64,000 nucleotides of DNA from Fimbriimonadales bacterium (lineage in GTDB: Bacteria > Armatimonadota > Fimbriimonadia > Fimbriimonadales > GBS-DC), in assembly GCA_026003075.1 (NCBI GenBank), contig BPGO01000004.1, forward strand, positions 1-64,000. Direction: 5' to 3'. Positions 8,102 to 18,295 of this stretch are shown piece by piece. A model generated the notes under the pieces. That model did not search any database, was not told where the DNA came from, and was given only the letters and a program-made list of their open reading frames with translations. Both the position numbers and the translations under genes were made by a program. Each line of letters opens with the position of its first letter. Position 1 is the first letter of the stretch.

Positions 8102-9694
8102 ATGGAACTCATATTCGGAGTTATAACCGTCGTTGTCGCGCTGGTCGCCGCAGGCGTAGGCTACTGGCTTGCCCGCTGGCGCATGCAACAGCGCATCTCC
8201 CTACATACCCAGCAACAAAACGCGGAAACCCAGCGCGTCTTAGACGCGACGCGACGCGAAATAGAGCAACTCACCCAACAACGCGCCCAACTCGAGCGTG
8301 AATGCGAAACCCTCAAACGCGAGGCAAGCCTGCAAGCCCGTGAAGAGGCGCATAAAATCATCGAACAAGCCGAACAGGAAGCCCGCGAGAAACGCGCGGA
8401 AATCCTGCGACTGGAACAACGCCTACTCCAGCGTGAGGAACTGCTCGAACACCGCTTCGAACTCCTCGAGCAAAAAGAGCATGCCCTCATGGAACGCGAG
8501 GCACTGCTCACCAAGAAACAGGGCGAGCTGCGTGAACTCATGCACCAGCGCCGATTCGAACTGGAGCGTATCAGCGGCATGAGCGCGGAGCAGGCACGAG
8601 AACTCCTGCTCAAAGAGATACGCGACGAAATCGAACACGAAGCCGCTATCCTCGCACGCCAAATCGAAGAAGACGCCCGACGCGACGCCGAGCGCCGCGC
8701 CCGCGAGGTGATCCTCGATACCGTGCAACGCTGCGTGGTCGATCATGTCGCGCAAAACACCATCACCGTCATCCACCTCCCCAGCGAGGATATCAAAGGG
8801 CGCATCATCGGGCGCGAAGGACGCAACATCCGCCACTTCGAGCATATCACGGGGGTCGATGTCATCATCGACGACACCCCCGAAGCGGTGGTATTATCCT
8901 CGTTTGAACCGATACGGCGCGAGATTGCTCGAATCACGATGCTGAACCTCATCAACGATGGGCGCATCCACCCCGCACGCATCGAAGAAGAGTACGAACG
9001 CGCCAAAAACGAGGTGGAGCGCCGCATCTGGCAAACAGGCGAGGAAGCCGTGCTGCAGGTCGGGCTGACAGGCGTTCACCCCGAAATCGTGCGCACCCTC
9101 GGAAAACTACGCTACCGCACTAGCTATGCTCAGAATGTGTTAGATCACTCCATCGAGGTAGCGATGCTGGCAGGGCTACTCGGCGCGGAGCTGAAACTCG
9201 ACACGCGCGTCGTCAAACGCGCCGCGTTATTCCACGACATCGGTAAGGCGTTGGAGAACACCACCGAAGGTCCCCACGCGCTTATCGGCATGGAGTTCCT
9301 GCGTCGCTATGGCGAGAGCGAAATCGTCTGCAACGCCGTCGGCGCACATCACCACGATATCGAACCGGCCAGCCTGGAAGCCCATGTGGTGATTATCGCC
9401 GACTCGATCTCAGCAGCGCGCCCCGGCGCACGACGCGAATCGCTCCAGCAGTACCTGCGCCGCATGCAGGAGCTGGAGCGCATCGCGCTGAGCTTCGACG
9501 GCGTGGAGAAGGTGTACGCTATTCAAGCCGGACGCGAAGTGCGCGTCTTGGTCAAACCAAACGAGGTAGATGACCTACGCGCTCATCAACTCGCCCGCGA
9601 CATCGCGCATAAAATCCAGTCCGAACTGGAGTACCCCGGACAGGTGAAGGTCACCGTCGTGCGCGAGGTGCGTGCGCATCATATCGCCCACTAA
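8102..9694 (+). CDS. rny: Ribonuclease Y
   Basis: The 530-residue product shows the full RNase Y order: an N-terminal membrane helix (about residues 3-24, 'VITVVVALVAAGVGYWLA'), a long charged coiled coil (about 30-200), a KH RNA-binding domain with 'GRIIGREGRNIRHFE', and an HD domain with 'RAALFHDIGKA' and 'AHHHDIEPAS'. RNase Y is a membrane-anchored endoribonuclease that starts mRNA decay. The ATG is preceded by AAGGAGGTTTACT. A hairpin follows directly after the stop. It probably shares a transcript with recX. Confidence 0.95.
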   Translation: MELIFGVITVVVALVAAGVGYWLARWRMQQRISLHTQQQNAETQRVLDATRREIEQLTQQRAQLERECETLKREASLQAREEAHKIIEQAEQEAREKRAEILRLEQRLLQREELLEHRFELLEQKEHALMEREALLTKKQGELRELMHQRRFELERISGMSAEQARELLLKEIRDEIEHEAAILARQIEEDARRDAERRAREVILDTVQRCVVDHVAQNTITVIHLPSEDIKGRIIGREGRNIRHFEHITGVDVIIDDTPEAVVLSSFEPIRREIARITMLNLINDGRIHPARIEEEYERAKNEVERRIWQTGEEAVLQVGLTGVHPEIVRTLGKLRYRTSYAQNVLDHSIEVAMLAGLLGAELKLDTRVVKRAALFHDIGKALENTTEGPHALIGMEFLRRYGESEIVCNAVGAHHHDIEPASLEAHVVIIADSISAARPGARRESLQQYLRRMQELERIALSFDGVEKVYAIQAGREVRVLVKPNEVDDLRAHQLARDIAHKIQSELEYPGQVKVTVVREVRAHHIAH

Positions 9695-9696
9695 AT

Positions 9697-9735
9697 CCAA
9701 AGCCTCGCTCCCACCGAGTGGGCGCGGGGCTTTGG
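9697..9735. terminator. Convergent terminator hairpin
   Basis: CCAAAGCC pairs with GGCTTTGG around a GC-rich inner stem. It sits between the ends of rny and the leftward PEP-CTERM gene and could serve both strands; neither side has a long T run. Confidence 0.65.
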
Positions 9736-9755
9736 CTGTAGCATCTTCGCACGGT

Positions 9756-10331
9756 TCACCTCTTCCGTCGTCGCAGCCCCAGCAAGCCCGTTAGCCCTAC
9801 ACCTAACGCAAGCATACTCGCTGGCTCTGGAGCCACTACCTTGGAGGAATCCCCACCCGGCAGACCCTGAATGTGAATCATCGCGCCTGTGTCCCCCCCA
9901 ACAAAGTTGGACTCGGAAACACCGAACAGCTTGAAGGTGGAGCTACCTCCGGGCAAGAGGCGACTGGCTGGTGGACTTACTTTGAACCGAACCGAGGCGT
10001 TGAAGCTTAAGCCCGCATCAATATAGCCGCCAAAGCCTCCGATGCTCATAACATAGGGATCGCCTGCAAAATTAGAGCCAGTCGGCGCCGTGTTGAATTT
10101 GAGGTTGATCTCGCTGATGAACTGCCCTGACGCACTCAGGGGGCTATGGTTAAGGGTGATCTGGACGCCCCCAGTAATGTCTTGGATGGTCATCTTCGCC
10201 CACGGCGAGGTTCCACTGGGCGTACCCCCTGTGTAAACGGTGTTAAACACGAAACTCGTGGTTGCATGCGCGTTGATGACAAACAGTGTAACCATCACGC
10301 CGATCGCTATGAGTATGCTTTTGCATTTCAT
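9756..10331 (-). CDS. PEP-CTERM sorting-domain protein
   Basis: The start at 10331 follows AGGAGGTGTAAATCA. The 191-residue protein has a signal peptide (ending around 'INAHA'), a beta-rich middle and a C-terminal PEP-CTERM tail: 'APEPASM', then a hydrophobic segment 'LALGVGLTGLLGL' and 'RRRKR'. Such tails are recognised by exosortases, which place the protein at the surface or in the extracellular matrix. The mature part is of unknown function. No exosortase gene is in the window. Confidence 0.85.
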   Translation of the reverse strand: MKCKSILIAIGVMVTLFVINAHATTSFVFNTVYTGGTPSGTSPWAKMTIQDITGGVQITLNHSPLSASGQFISEINLKFNTAPTGSNFAGDPYVMSIGGFGGYIDAGLSFNASVRFKVSPPASRLLPGGSSTFKLFGVSESNFVGGDTGAMIHIQGLPGGDSSKVVAPEPASMLALGVGLTGLLGLRRRKR

Positions 10332-10815
10332 TGATTTACACCTCCTGTGTAGTGTTTTGAAGCTTAGACAAGCAAGAGATCCGAAGAACCCTCTACATAC
10401 ATAAGACTCAAAAAAAACACCCAAAAGCGGACATCTGCAAACATAAAGCGCAACTTCTGTGCCAAAGATGTCTATGAATAATCGCAAATCCAACAGGTTT
10501 CCGAAGCGAAACGCAAAGATACGGCGGGAGAAAAGAGCCAGCTCCTCGCGCCATTAGTCGTCGCTGCTGTGACAACAATCCGAACATCCCCGAAGCCTTT
10601 ACCCACCCTTAACATCCTAATCGGCACGCTTCCTGCGGAGGCTCAACCATGCGCAGAAACGGCATCTACACCTTCCCCGAAACCACGGGACCGGATTACC
10701 GTCGCTAACCTCATACCTCCTCTCGGCAGCACGGGGCTGCCTCGCACTGTCTCTGAGTGCGGGACAGCCCCTGTCTGTTTGGACTGCCCTGCTCCTGGCC
10801 TGCACATGAGGGTTT
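10332..10815. other. Intergenic region upstream of the PEP-CTERM gene
   Basis: This 484-nt stretch lies between divergently read neighbours (the 3' end of the AI-2E transporter gene and the 5' end of the PEP-CTERM gene). I see no convincing gene. Two small hairpins occur: GGCAGC-ACGGG-GCTGCC near 10730 and CGCACT...AGTGCG near 10744, which may help terminate the transporter operon. A 19-codon reading frame at 10649 has a ribosome-site-like GGAGG but nothing else to support it. Confidence 0.4.
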
Positions 10816-12045
10816 CTATTCCGTTGCCGCCGAGACAGATTGAGGCTCTGAAGAAGTTTCTTGCAGGGCGGTGGACGGCGCCTCAGGCAGTTCCAAAAAA
10901 TCTGCCTCGCCGTAGAAGAAATGGAGCAGGCGTTCCACAATAATCTTGAGAGTCGTGGCGACAGGCACAGCAAGCATCATACCCCAGATGCCCCAGTTCG
11001 CGCCGACCACAATCGCAATCAGCGCCCCCAGCGGACGCAAGCCCACTGCCCCACCCAGCAGACGCGGCGTAATGATGAGGTCAAACAGCGTGTTCACAAC
11101 CATTGCCCCCACAACAACCGCAATCGCATGCCAGACCGTGCTGAGCGACACCACGAAAAAGAGTGGATGCGCCGGACCGAAAATCAGCGTGAACCCAAAC
11201 GAGCTCAGTGCAATCAGAAACGCCCCTAAGTAGGGGATCGGGTAGAGAATCGCTGCCAAGACCCCCAGCAACACAGGGTTCGGCGCACCCACCAGCCAGT
11301 AAAAGAGCATGCTCGTCGCACCGTAGGCAAGCGCCGCGGTAACGATGCCCCGAATATAACGGAAAAAGAGCGCGCCAATCTCGCTCATCAGCTGACGTAC
11401 CGCCGCCCGTTGCGCAGGCGGGACCATAAACAGGAAACTTCTCTGCAACGCCGGCATGTCCAGCAGAAAGAAGTACGCGCTCATCGGAATCAGAATAATC
11501 CAGAGCGCTTTGGAAAGCAACCCGAGCAGCGTGTTCAGAAACGAGTTGATATACTGCGCGGCGTTATCCAGAATGAATTGGTTCACGCGTTGCTGCATGC
11601 GGACGGTCAGTTCCTGTGCCAGTAAGTTCGGTTCTGTGGGCAATCCCAACCGCTTTAACAGCTCCGCGTTGCGCTCTATCAACTCGCGGCGTTTGGGAAT
11701 CTCCCGCTGAAGGTAGCTCTGCGCATCGCTGACCCAGCGATTGACCACTTTGGTAATGTCCCCGTTGCCCTTCTGGTTGAAGGTCTGTAGAATTTCCTGC
11801 GTTTGGGTGTAGAAGGCAGGCGCGAGCATCAACCCCAACCCCAGTGTGAGCAATAAAAACGCGAGAAACACATTTAGGATGGCGCGTCCTCGGGAGTAGC
11901 CTTTACGGCAAAGCGCCTCCACGAACGGGTTCAGCAACAGCGCGATAACGCCCCCGATGAGAAACGGCGCCAGGGACGCCCGTACGACATACAGAAAGTA
12001 GAGGGCAGCGGCGATGACCGCTGCCCATGCCAAGTAGCGCCACAT
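10816..12045 (-). CDS. AI-2E (PerM/YdiK) family transporter
   Basis: The 409-residue polytopic membrane protein has about eight predicted helices: a pair at the N-terminus ('YLAWAAVIAAALYFLYVV', 'FLIGGVIALLLNPFVEAL'), a long soluble insertion (about 85-165) and a C-terminal helix cluster with 'LLGVLAAILYPIPYLGAFL' and 'GALIAIVVGANWGIWGMMLA'. This is the AI-2E/PerM exporter family, whose substrates differ among members (quorum signals, Na+/H+ exchange). It is the last gene of a leftward run mnmA, DUF948, YtxH, AI-2E. The substrate here is unknown. Confidence 0.85.
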   Translation of the reverse strand: MWRYLAWAAVIAAALYFLYVVRASLAPFLIGGVIALLLNPFVEALCRKGYSRGRAILNVFLAFLLLTLGLGLMLAPAFYTQTQEILQTFNQKGNGDITKVVNRWVSDAQSYLQREIPKRRELIERNAELLKRLGLPTEPNLLAQELTVRMQQRVNQFILDNAAQYINSFLNTLLGLLSKALWIILIPMSAYFFLLDMPALQRSFLFMVPPAQRAAVRQLMSEIGALFFRYIRGIVTAALAYGATSMLFYWLVGAPNPVLLGVLAAILYPIPYLGAFLIALSSFGFTLIFGPAHPLFFVVSLSTVWHAIAVVVGAMVVNTLFDLIITPRLLGGAVGLRPLGALIAIVVGANWGIWGMMLAVPVATTLKIIVERLLHFFYGEADFLELPEAPSTALQETSSEPQSVSAATE

Positions 12046-12051
12046 GGTTGC

Positions 12052-12330
12052 TTAGGCTTGATCTGGTTCGATCTCTTCGGCGACTTCGTGCGCCTTGCGC
12101 CCTATGCGCTCGCGCAAGTTGCGCACCGTCTCGCCGCTACGCTCGTAGACCTGCTGGCTTAGATCACGCACCTTGTCGCTGAGCTCGTGCAGTCGCTGGC
12201 TGAGGTCACCGCGAATCTCCTCGCCTGACTTGGGCGCGAACAGCAACCCAATCACGGCGCCGATTAGCACGCCCAACCCGATTCCTGCCAGTAGGTACAA
12301 CACGCCACTGCGTTCATCATGGTTCTGCAT
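12052..12330 (-). CDS. YtxH domain protein
   Basis: The 92-residue protein has one N-terminal membrane helix with the signature 'GLGVLIGAVIGLLFAPKSGEEIR', followed by an amphipathic helical tail. YtxH proteins are small stress-linked envelope proteins of unclear mechanism. It sits 2 nt after the DUF948 gene, a pairing (YtxG/YtxH) seen in many bacteria, and 6 nt before the AI-2E gene, so co-transcription is likely. Confidence 0.85.
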   Translation of the reverse strand: MQNHDERSGVLYLLAGIGLGVLIGAVIGLLFAPKSGEEIRGDLSQRLHELSDKVRDLSQQVYERSGETVRNLRERIGRKAHEVAEEIEPDQA

Positions 12331-12332
12331 GG

Positions 12333-12944
12333 TTATCCCTCCTTGTGTGTGGTGTTTGTCGTTGCCTCCCCTGTAGGGATGCTCTCCGCCACTTGTGGGG
12401 CGGAATTCTCGCTCACTGCGGCACGCATATCCACGCTTGTGCCCTTTTCGCCTATGTTCGCGTCCGTATCCGCTGGCGCGGGCACCGTTTGTTTCGGCGA
12501 TGTTGCCAAGTCGTGTGCGCCGTCATAAATGGTAGCACGCTTGGCGCTGAGTCGTTTTTCAACCTGCTGGCTCACTATGCGCCCGCCCAATTGGAAGCCG
12601 CGGTGGATCAGCCTGCCCAGCAGCCGCGCGGTCTTTTCGGGCACGCGGCGCAACTTTGCCCCAACCGCATCGGCGACTTCTAACTTGTGACGAATGTTGT
12701 CGCTGACGATATGGAAGTTTTCTAAGGTCTCCGCCGCCTCGCGTATCGCCCGCTCCGCCTCTTGGAGTGTGAGCGTGGTATGCTGGATTGTCGGAATTAC
12801 TTCATCCAGCAACCGAGCCGTCTGGCGCTGCAGTTTCGGGATTTCCCGCTTGGCGACGATGAGCAGCCCAATCACTGCCCACGACAACACGAGCAGTGTC
12901 AGGCTCATCAGCCCAATCAGAATCATCAGCAAAGTGTCGTTCAT
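12333..12944 (-). CDS. DUF948 (YtxG-like) membrane protein
   Basis: The 203-residue product has an N-terminal membrane helix ('LIGLMSLTLLVLSWAVIGLL') and a long helical segment with heptad character to about residue 130, then a low-complexity tail rich in Ala, Thr and Pro. This matches DUF948/YtxG proteins, which accompany YtxH. Its start overlaps the mnmA stop by 4 nt, indicating translational coupling. Its role is probably structural, in the envelope stress response, but is not established. Confidence 0.75.
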   Translation of the reverse strand: MNDTLLMILIGLMSLTLLVLSWAVIGLLIVAKREIPKLQRQTARLLDEVIPTIQHTTLTLQEAERAIREAAETLENFHIVSDNIRHKLEVADAVGAKLRRVPEKTARLLGRLIHRGFQLGGRIVSQQVEKRLSAKRATIYDGAHDLATSPKQTVPAPADTDANIGEKGTSVDMRAAVSENSAPQVAESIPTGEATTNTTHKEG

Positions 12945-14131
12945 AGCTCTGCCCCCTCCAGTAGGAACGGTTGCACAATCTGCAAGGCACGACGCACCGC
13001 GCGGTCTGTCGTCTCCGCGTCGGGGTGCGCGGCGTGTGGAGCCTCAATCACCCCGCCACCGACCACCGTTTCGCCCCGATAGAAGACGCCAAACTGCCCC
13101 GGCGTAATCGCACGTACCGGCTCCTTGAAGACAACACGCACGCGATTCGGCGCCTCTAACGGATATAGGGTCGCCGGCACTGCAGGAGCATTATACCGAA
13201 TTTTCACCATTGCGCGGAGTGGCTTCTCCAAATACGGAATACTGCTCCATTCCACATCGCCCACAATCATCTCTTGCTGGTAGAGGTCGCGCTCTTCGCC
13301 CACGATGATGGCATTCTCATCGGGCAGGATACGCAGCACGAACATCGGCTTGCCGTTAGTATGGATTCCCAAGCGCCTGCGCTGCCCGATGGTGTAGAGA
13401 GCGATGCCGTTATGCGTTCCCAGCACACGCCCAGCGGTGTCGCGAATCTCGCCCGGCTGGAAGGCGTCAGGAGTCACCGCACGCAGGAACTGGTGATAGC
13501 CGCCAGCGTGCGCGGTGAAGCAGATTTCTTGGCTGTCGGGCTTGTTTGCTGTCCACAACCCTAACTCGGCGGCGAGACGGCGCGTCTCCGTCTTCGTGGG
13601 CATCGTCCCCAATGGGAAAATTGCCCGACGCAGTTGCTCCTGATTAAGCATATACAGCACATAGGACTGATCTTTGTCCTTGTTCACGGCGCGAAGCAGA
13701 TTATAGCGTCCCGTACGGGGATTAAAGCGCGTGCGAGCGTAGTGTCCTGTGGCGATGTAGTCGCAGCCTAACTCGTCCGCCTTGCGCAAGAGCGCATCGA
13801 ACTTCACGAAGCGGTTGCACTGCACGCATGGATTGGGGGTACGCCCGCGTCGATACTCGTGGATGAAATCGCGAATGACCGTGTCGGCGAACACGCGGCG
13901 GAAGTTCAGCACATAGTGCGGGATCCCTAATCGCCGTGCGACGCGACGCGCATCCTCCACCGCGCCCAGCGAACAACAACCGCCGTGACGCGGGTCGGGA
14001 TGCGACTCCTGCCAAATTTGCATCGTGACGCCGACAACCTCGAAACCACGCTTTTGCAGAATCGCCGCCGCCACGGAACTATCCACGCCCCCACTCATCG
14101 CGAGCAGCACAGTCCCTCGCTTACGCGCCAT
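12941..14131 (-). CDS. mnmA: tRNA-specific 2-thiouridylase MnmA
   Basis: The 396-residue enzyme carries the PP-loop 'SGGVDSSVAA', the catalytic Cys in 'TPNPCVQCNRFVKF' and the second Cys in 'SQEICF'. MnmA adds sulfur to U34 of tRNA-Lys, -Glu and -Gln, using persulfide sulfur passed on from a cysteine desulfurase. The C-terminal beta-barrel part is present. It is 20-30 residues longer than many homologues, mainly at the C-terminus. It leads the operon with DUF948, YtxH and AI-2E genes. A -10 box lies 9 nt upstream, so the message is probably leaderless. Confidence 0.95.
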   Translation of the reverse strand: MARKRGTVLLAMSGGVDSSVAAAILQKRGFEVVGVTMQIWQESHPDPRHGGCCSLGAVEDARRVARRLGIPHYVLNFRRVFADTVIRDFIHEYRRGRTPNPCVQCNRFVKFDALLRKADELGCDYIATGHYARTRFNPRTGRYNLLRAVNKDKDQSYVLYMLNQEQLRRAIFPLGTMPTKTETRRLAAELGLWTANKPDSQEICFTAHAGGYHQFLRAVTPDAFQPGEIRDTAGRVLGTHNGIALYTIGQRRRLGIHTNGKPMFVLRILPDENAIIVGEERDLYQQEMIVGDVEWSSIPYLEKPLRAMVKIRYNAPAVPATLYPLEAPNRVRVVFKEPVRAITPGQFGVFYRGETVVGGGVIEAPHAAHPDAETTDRAVRRALQIVQPFLLEGAEL

Positions 14132-14140
14132 AGCAGCCTA

Positions 14141-14148
14141 ATTGTACC
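14141..14148 (-). promoter_or_regulatory. -10 box of mnmA
   Basis: GGTACAAT on the minus strand ends 9 nt before the ATG at 14131, predicting a leaderless or near-leaderless transcript. Confidence 0.6.
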
Positions 14149-14152
14149 TAAG

Positions 14153-15191
14153 TTAGCCCCTTTTCCAAGCCCGTATCATCACAAACTCGCGGATTTCGGG
14201 GCGGTGACGGGCATCTACTTCGGCTTGCAAGGCAATGATCCGCTCCTCTTGCGACAGGGGCGGCGGATGGTGCGGCGACGCGCTCGTGGCAATCGCCCGA
14301 CTCATCGCGTACACGCGCTCGCACAGCGGATAATACGGCAGTGGCTCAATCCGTACAAAGCCCACCTCCTGCAGCAGGCTCGTGAGCGCGCGATAAGTGA
14401 ACACCACCAGATGACGCGGGATGTCCAGCCCAACCCAGTTCTCACGGAAGCGTGAGTGCCCCTGCGCGTCTAAGTTCGGCGTCTCAATCCACAGCCAACC
14501 GCCGGGCTTGAGCAACCGATAACACGCCTCCAGCGTCGCACGCGGATGATGTACATGCTCGATCACATGGTTCATCGTGATCCCTTCAAACGCTTCGCGC
14601 TCAGCGCCCAGCGTTTCCAGCCCGCCCAAGTGGACGGTTAGCCCCCGCGCGCGGGCAACCTCGACCGCTTTGGGGTCGGGTTCCACGCCGATGGCTTGCC
14701 ACCCGGCGCGGCTTGCGAACTCCAGAAAGTCGCCGTTGCCGCAGCCCACATCGAGCAGCCTGCCTTTGGGATGTTTCGGCAGGTGGCGTCCCCCTGCGTC
14801 CAATAAGGCGCGATAGTCGGGCATCAGTCCTCGCGACCAGAACGCCCAGCACGCTGGCAGGTCGCTCCTGCATGCCGAACCGGAAGTTCCGATAGCCGTT
14901 GCCCAGCATGCGCCGAACTTTACCAGCGAGGCTCAGTTGCTCATAGGTGGGGGGCGTCGCGTGCGCGTGGGTGTAATACGCCTCATACAGCCTGCCGACC
15001 GCCTCTGGCGTCGGACGGGGGTTGAAATAGCCCGAGCCACACGCGCCACAACGATAGAAATCCCATGCGCCGGGCGTTTGGGGATACACCTTATCGCGCA
15101 AACCTCGATACAGAACCGCCTGCCCCGACGATGCGTCGCACACGGGGCAAGCGGTCAGCGATTCCAGTTCAGTCGCTTTCCAATCGTCCAT
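14153..15191 (-). pseudogene. SAM-dependent methyltransferase, frameshifted
   Basis: The 5' part (from 15191) encodes a zinc-ribbon-like start, 'CPVCDASSG' and 'CGACGSGYFNPRP', as in methyltransferases of the Methyltransf_23 type. After about 'YRNFRFGMQ' (near 14870) the frame must shift by one base to reach 'MPDYRALLDAGGRHLP' and the AdoMet site 'GRLLDVGCGNGDFLEFA', which continues to 14153. The whole interval is 3n+1 long. Either a real inactivating shift or a sequencing error is possible. It follows ahcY by 9 nt, a sensible pairing because AhcY removes the SAH made by methyltransferases. The substrate may be a cell-surface sugar or lipid, but this is a guess. Confidence 0.75.
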
Positions 15192-15200
15192 CCAGAGGGC

Positions 15201-16493
<1,293 letters not shown>

Positions 16494-16557
16494 TCACAGG
16501 GCAGCAACCCATCGAATCGACCGATTACGGGAGCAAAGGGGGGGCAACTTGAGCGCA

Positions 16558-17280
16558 TCACTCGTGCCGATGCTGATAAATCCCCACGGGATGCCCGTAG
16601 AGTTCCTCCAGAATCGGCATCTGCAGAATCTCTTCGGGACTGCCCGTGCAAATAAGGCGGTGATGGATGCAGACCACGCGCGTGGCGTAGCGGCTGACCA
16701 CGCTCAGGTCGTGCGAAACAATCAGCACACCCATCTCTTGCTCGGCGCGGAGGCGTTCGATGAGTTCGTAGAACTGCAGGCGCACGCCCACATCGATCCC
16801 CGTAGCCGGTTCATCCAGCAGGAGCAGTTTGGGCTGTTGGGCAAGCGCCGCGGCGATGACCACGCGCTGTAGCTCGCCCCCCGAAAGCGTGCGCACAGGT
16901 TTCTCCAGTAGGTGCGTCGCATCGACGGCATCCAGAATCGCATGCAGTTGGGCATGGGTCTGCGCCCGCTCGCCCAACAACGCCCAGAGCAACTCGCGTG
17001 TGAGCAACGGGGTCGTTCGATCGAACTGCAACGCCTGCGGCACATAGCCAATCTGCTGTCGCTCGGCACGGGTGAGTCGCTCAGGGGGCTTGCCCAATAC
17101 TTCCACACGCCCCCGATACGGCAACAGCCCCAGCAACACACGCAACAGGGTCGTCTTGCCTGCGCCGTTAGGACCAATCAGTGCGACCGTCTCGCCCGAT
17201 TGCAGCTCCAGCGACACGCCTTGCAATACGGCGCGCCCTCCCAGAACCACCTCCACACCGGACGCCGTGATTAAGCGCAT
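16558..17280 (-). CDS. ABC transporter ATPase, zinc/manganese (ZnuC) type
   Basis: The 240-residue ATPase has Walker A 'GPNGAGKTT', signature 'LSGGELQRV', Walker B 'LLLLDEPATGIDVG' and the switch His in 'LIVSHDLSVV'. The sequence is closest to ZnuC/MntB-type metal importers ('IGYVPQALQFDRTTPLLTRE'). It starts 10 nt after the stop of folE2, so the two are co-transcribed. folE2 is a zinc-independent replacement enzyme controlled by Zur in many bacteria, which favours zinc as the substrate. The permease and binding-protein genes are not adjacent, which is unusual. Confidence 0.8.
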   Translation of the reverse strand: MRLITASGVEVVLGGRAVLQGVSLELQSGETVALIGPNGAGKTTLLRVLLGLLPYRGRVEVLGKPPERLTRAERQQIGYVPQALQFDRTTPLLTRELLWALLGERAQTHAQLHAILDAVDATHLLEKPVRTLSGGELQRVVIAAALAQQPKLLLLDEPATGIDVGVRLQFYELIERLRAEQEMGVLIVSHDLSVVSRYATRVVCIHHRLICTGSPEEILQMPILEELYGHPVGIYQHRHE

Positions 17281-17290
17281 AGAACACGCC

Positions 17291-18094
17291 TCACTTGCGG
17301 CGCGGCGACTCGTACATCGCGAAGGCGTTGTGATTGTGAATCGACTCGATGGATTCACACTCCACGCGGAACCAGCTCAGCTCTTCGCGCTCGCCCAGCC
17401 GCAGTGCTAACTCACGCGCCACATCCTCCACAAAGCGCGGGTTCTCGTAGCTGTATTCCGTCACGAACTTCTCATCCAAGCGTTTCAGCACAGGGTAGAC
17501 CAGCGAGCTTGCCGATTCTTGCACCAGCGGTAGATACTCGTCAGGCAGGCGGGGCAGTTTGTCTTTCGTCTGAACCCACAACCGCACCAGCGCCCGCTGA
17601 TTGTGCGCTCCATACTCCGAAATCGCCTTGCTGCACGGGCAAAGCGTCATCGCAGGAAACACAAAACTACTCAGCGCGTAGGATGCGCCATTATTGAGCT
17701 TACACTCCCACTCGACTTCGACATCGAGCAAGCCGAGGGTCTGCGTTACGGGCGCAGGCAGCTCCAGAAAATAGGGGAATCCCATGCGCAATTGTGCCGA
17801 GCGACTGTTGAGTCGGTCGCGCGTGGACTGCAATAATCCCTTGACTTCGGCAGGCGTGCGGGGGGTCGATGCCCATTCGTAGAGCGACTCGACAAGGCGG
17901 CTCATGTGTGTGCCCCGCTGTTCCGCTTCGATGTCCACACTCAAATCGGCGACAGCAATCACCTGCTGTACTGTGTTTGTAGGCGTCCACAGCGATACGG
18001 GCAACCGCAATCCACGAATGCCCACTGCGTGCAGCGCCACCCCACGCGAGTCGATTTCAGCAGCAACATCTGGTAGCGATAGGCGCGTTTTCAT
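17291..18094 (-). CDS. folE2: GTP cyclohydrolase FolE2 (type IB)
   Basis: The 267-residue protein is the COG1469 form of GTP cyclohydrolase I, the first step of tetrahydrofolate synthesis and of queuosine precursors. Characteristic segments are 'FVFPAMTLCPCSKAISEYGAHNQR', with the metal-site Cys, and 'VECESIESIHNHNAFA'. Type IB enzymes work with metals other than zinc. The start at 18094 is chosen because the family N-terminus begins there and a GGTATGAT box lies 9 nt upstream. It heads an operon with a zinc-type ABC ATPase. Confidence 0.92.
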   Translation of the reverse strand: MKTRLSLPDVAAEIDSRGVALHAVGIRGLRLPVSLWTPTNTVQQVIAVADLSVDIEAEQRGTHMSRLVESLYEWASTPRTPAEVKGLLQSTRDRLNSRSAQLRMGFPYFLELPAPVTQTLGLLDVEVEWECKLNNGASYALSSFVFPAMTLCPCSKAISEYGAHNQRALVRLWVQTKDKLPRLPDEYLPLVQESASSLVYPVLKRLDEKFVTEYSYENPRFVEDVARELALRLGEREELSWFRVECESIESIHNHNAFAMYESPRRK

Positions 18095-18103
18095 ACCGAC
18101 AGA

Positions 18104-18111
18104 ATCATACC
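18104..18111 (-). promoter_or_regulatory. -10 box of folE2
   Basis: GGTATGAT on the minus strand ends 9 nt before the ATG at 18094; near-leaderless start predicted. Confidence 0.5.
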
Positions 18112-18190
18112 CCAAAACGAAGCGATACTCCCGATACTTTTTCAAAAATCCATTCCCCCGAAGACTTTGAGCGCCGTACGAATCGAAATC

Positions 18191-18216
18191 ACAATCACGG
18201 TTTAAAAAATGATTGT
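18191..18216. promoter_or_regulatory. Inverted repeat, possible operator
   Basis: ACAATCA and TGATTGT form perfect 7-bp arms around a 12-nt AT-rich spacer, immediately upstream of the rightward -10 box at 18220. The position in the -35 region suggests a regulator site for the gene at 18296. It may also influence the divergent folE2 operon. Confidence 0.4.
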
Positions 18217-18219
18217 TGG

Positions 18220-18227
18220 GGTATAAT
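18220..18227 (+). promoter_or_regulatory. -10 box of the large dockerin gene
   Basis: GGTATAAT lies 68 nt before the ATG at 18296. The resulting leader of about 60 nt contains the inverted pair GTCTGG...CCAGAC and an AAAGGAG ribosome site. Confidence 0.55.
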
Positions 18228-18295
18228 ACCAATGGTTGCTGCGGCAGAGCAGCCCGCCTGTCTGGAGCGTGAAGCCAGACAAAGGAGAAAAGCGA

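Noticed and set aside
10649-10708. A 19-codon gene with a GGAGG site
   Set aside because: No homology recognised, low complexity support and no promoter box; not enough to call.
14601-15191. Two separate overlapping methyltransferase genes
   Set aside because: The two parts are halves of one family joined by a one-base shift, and the total length is 3n+1.
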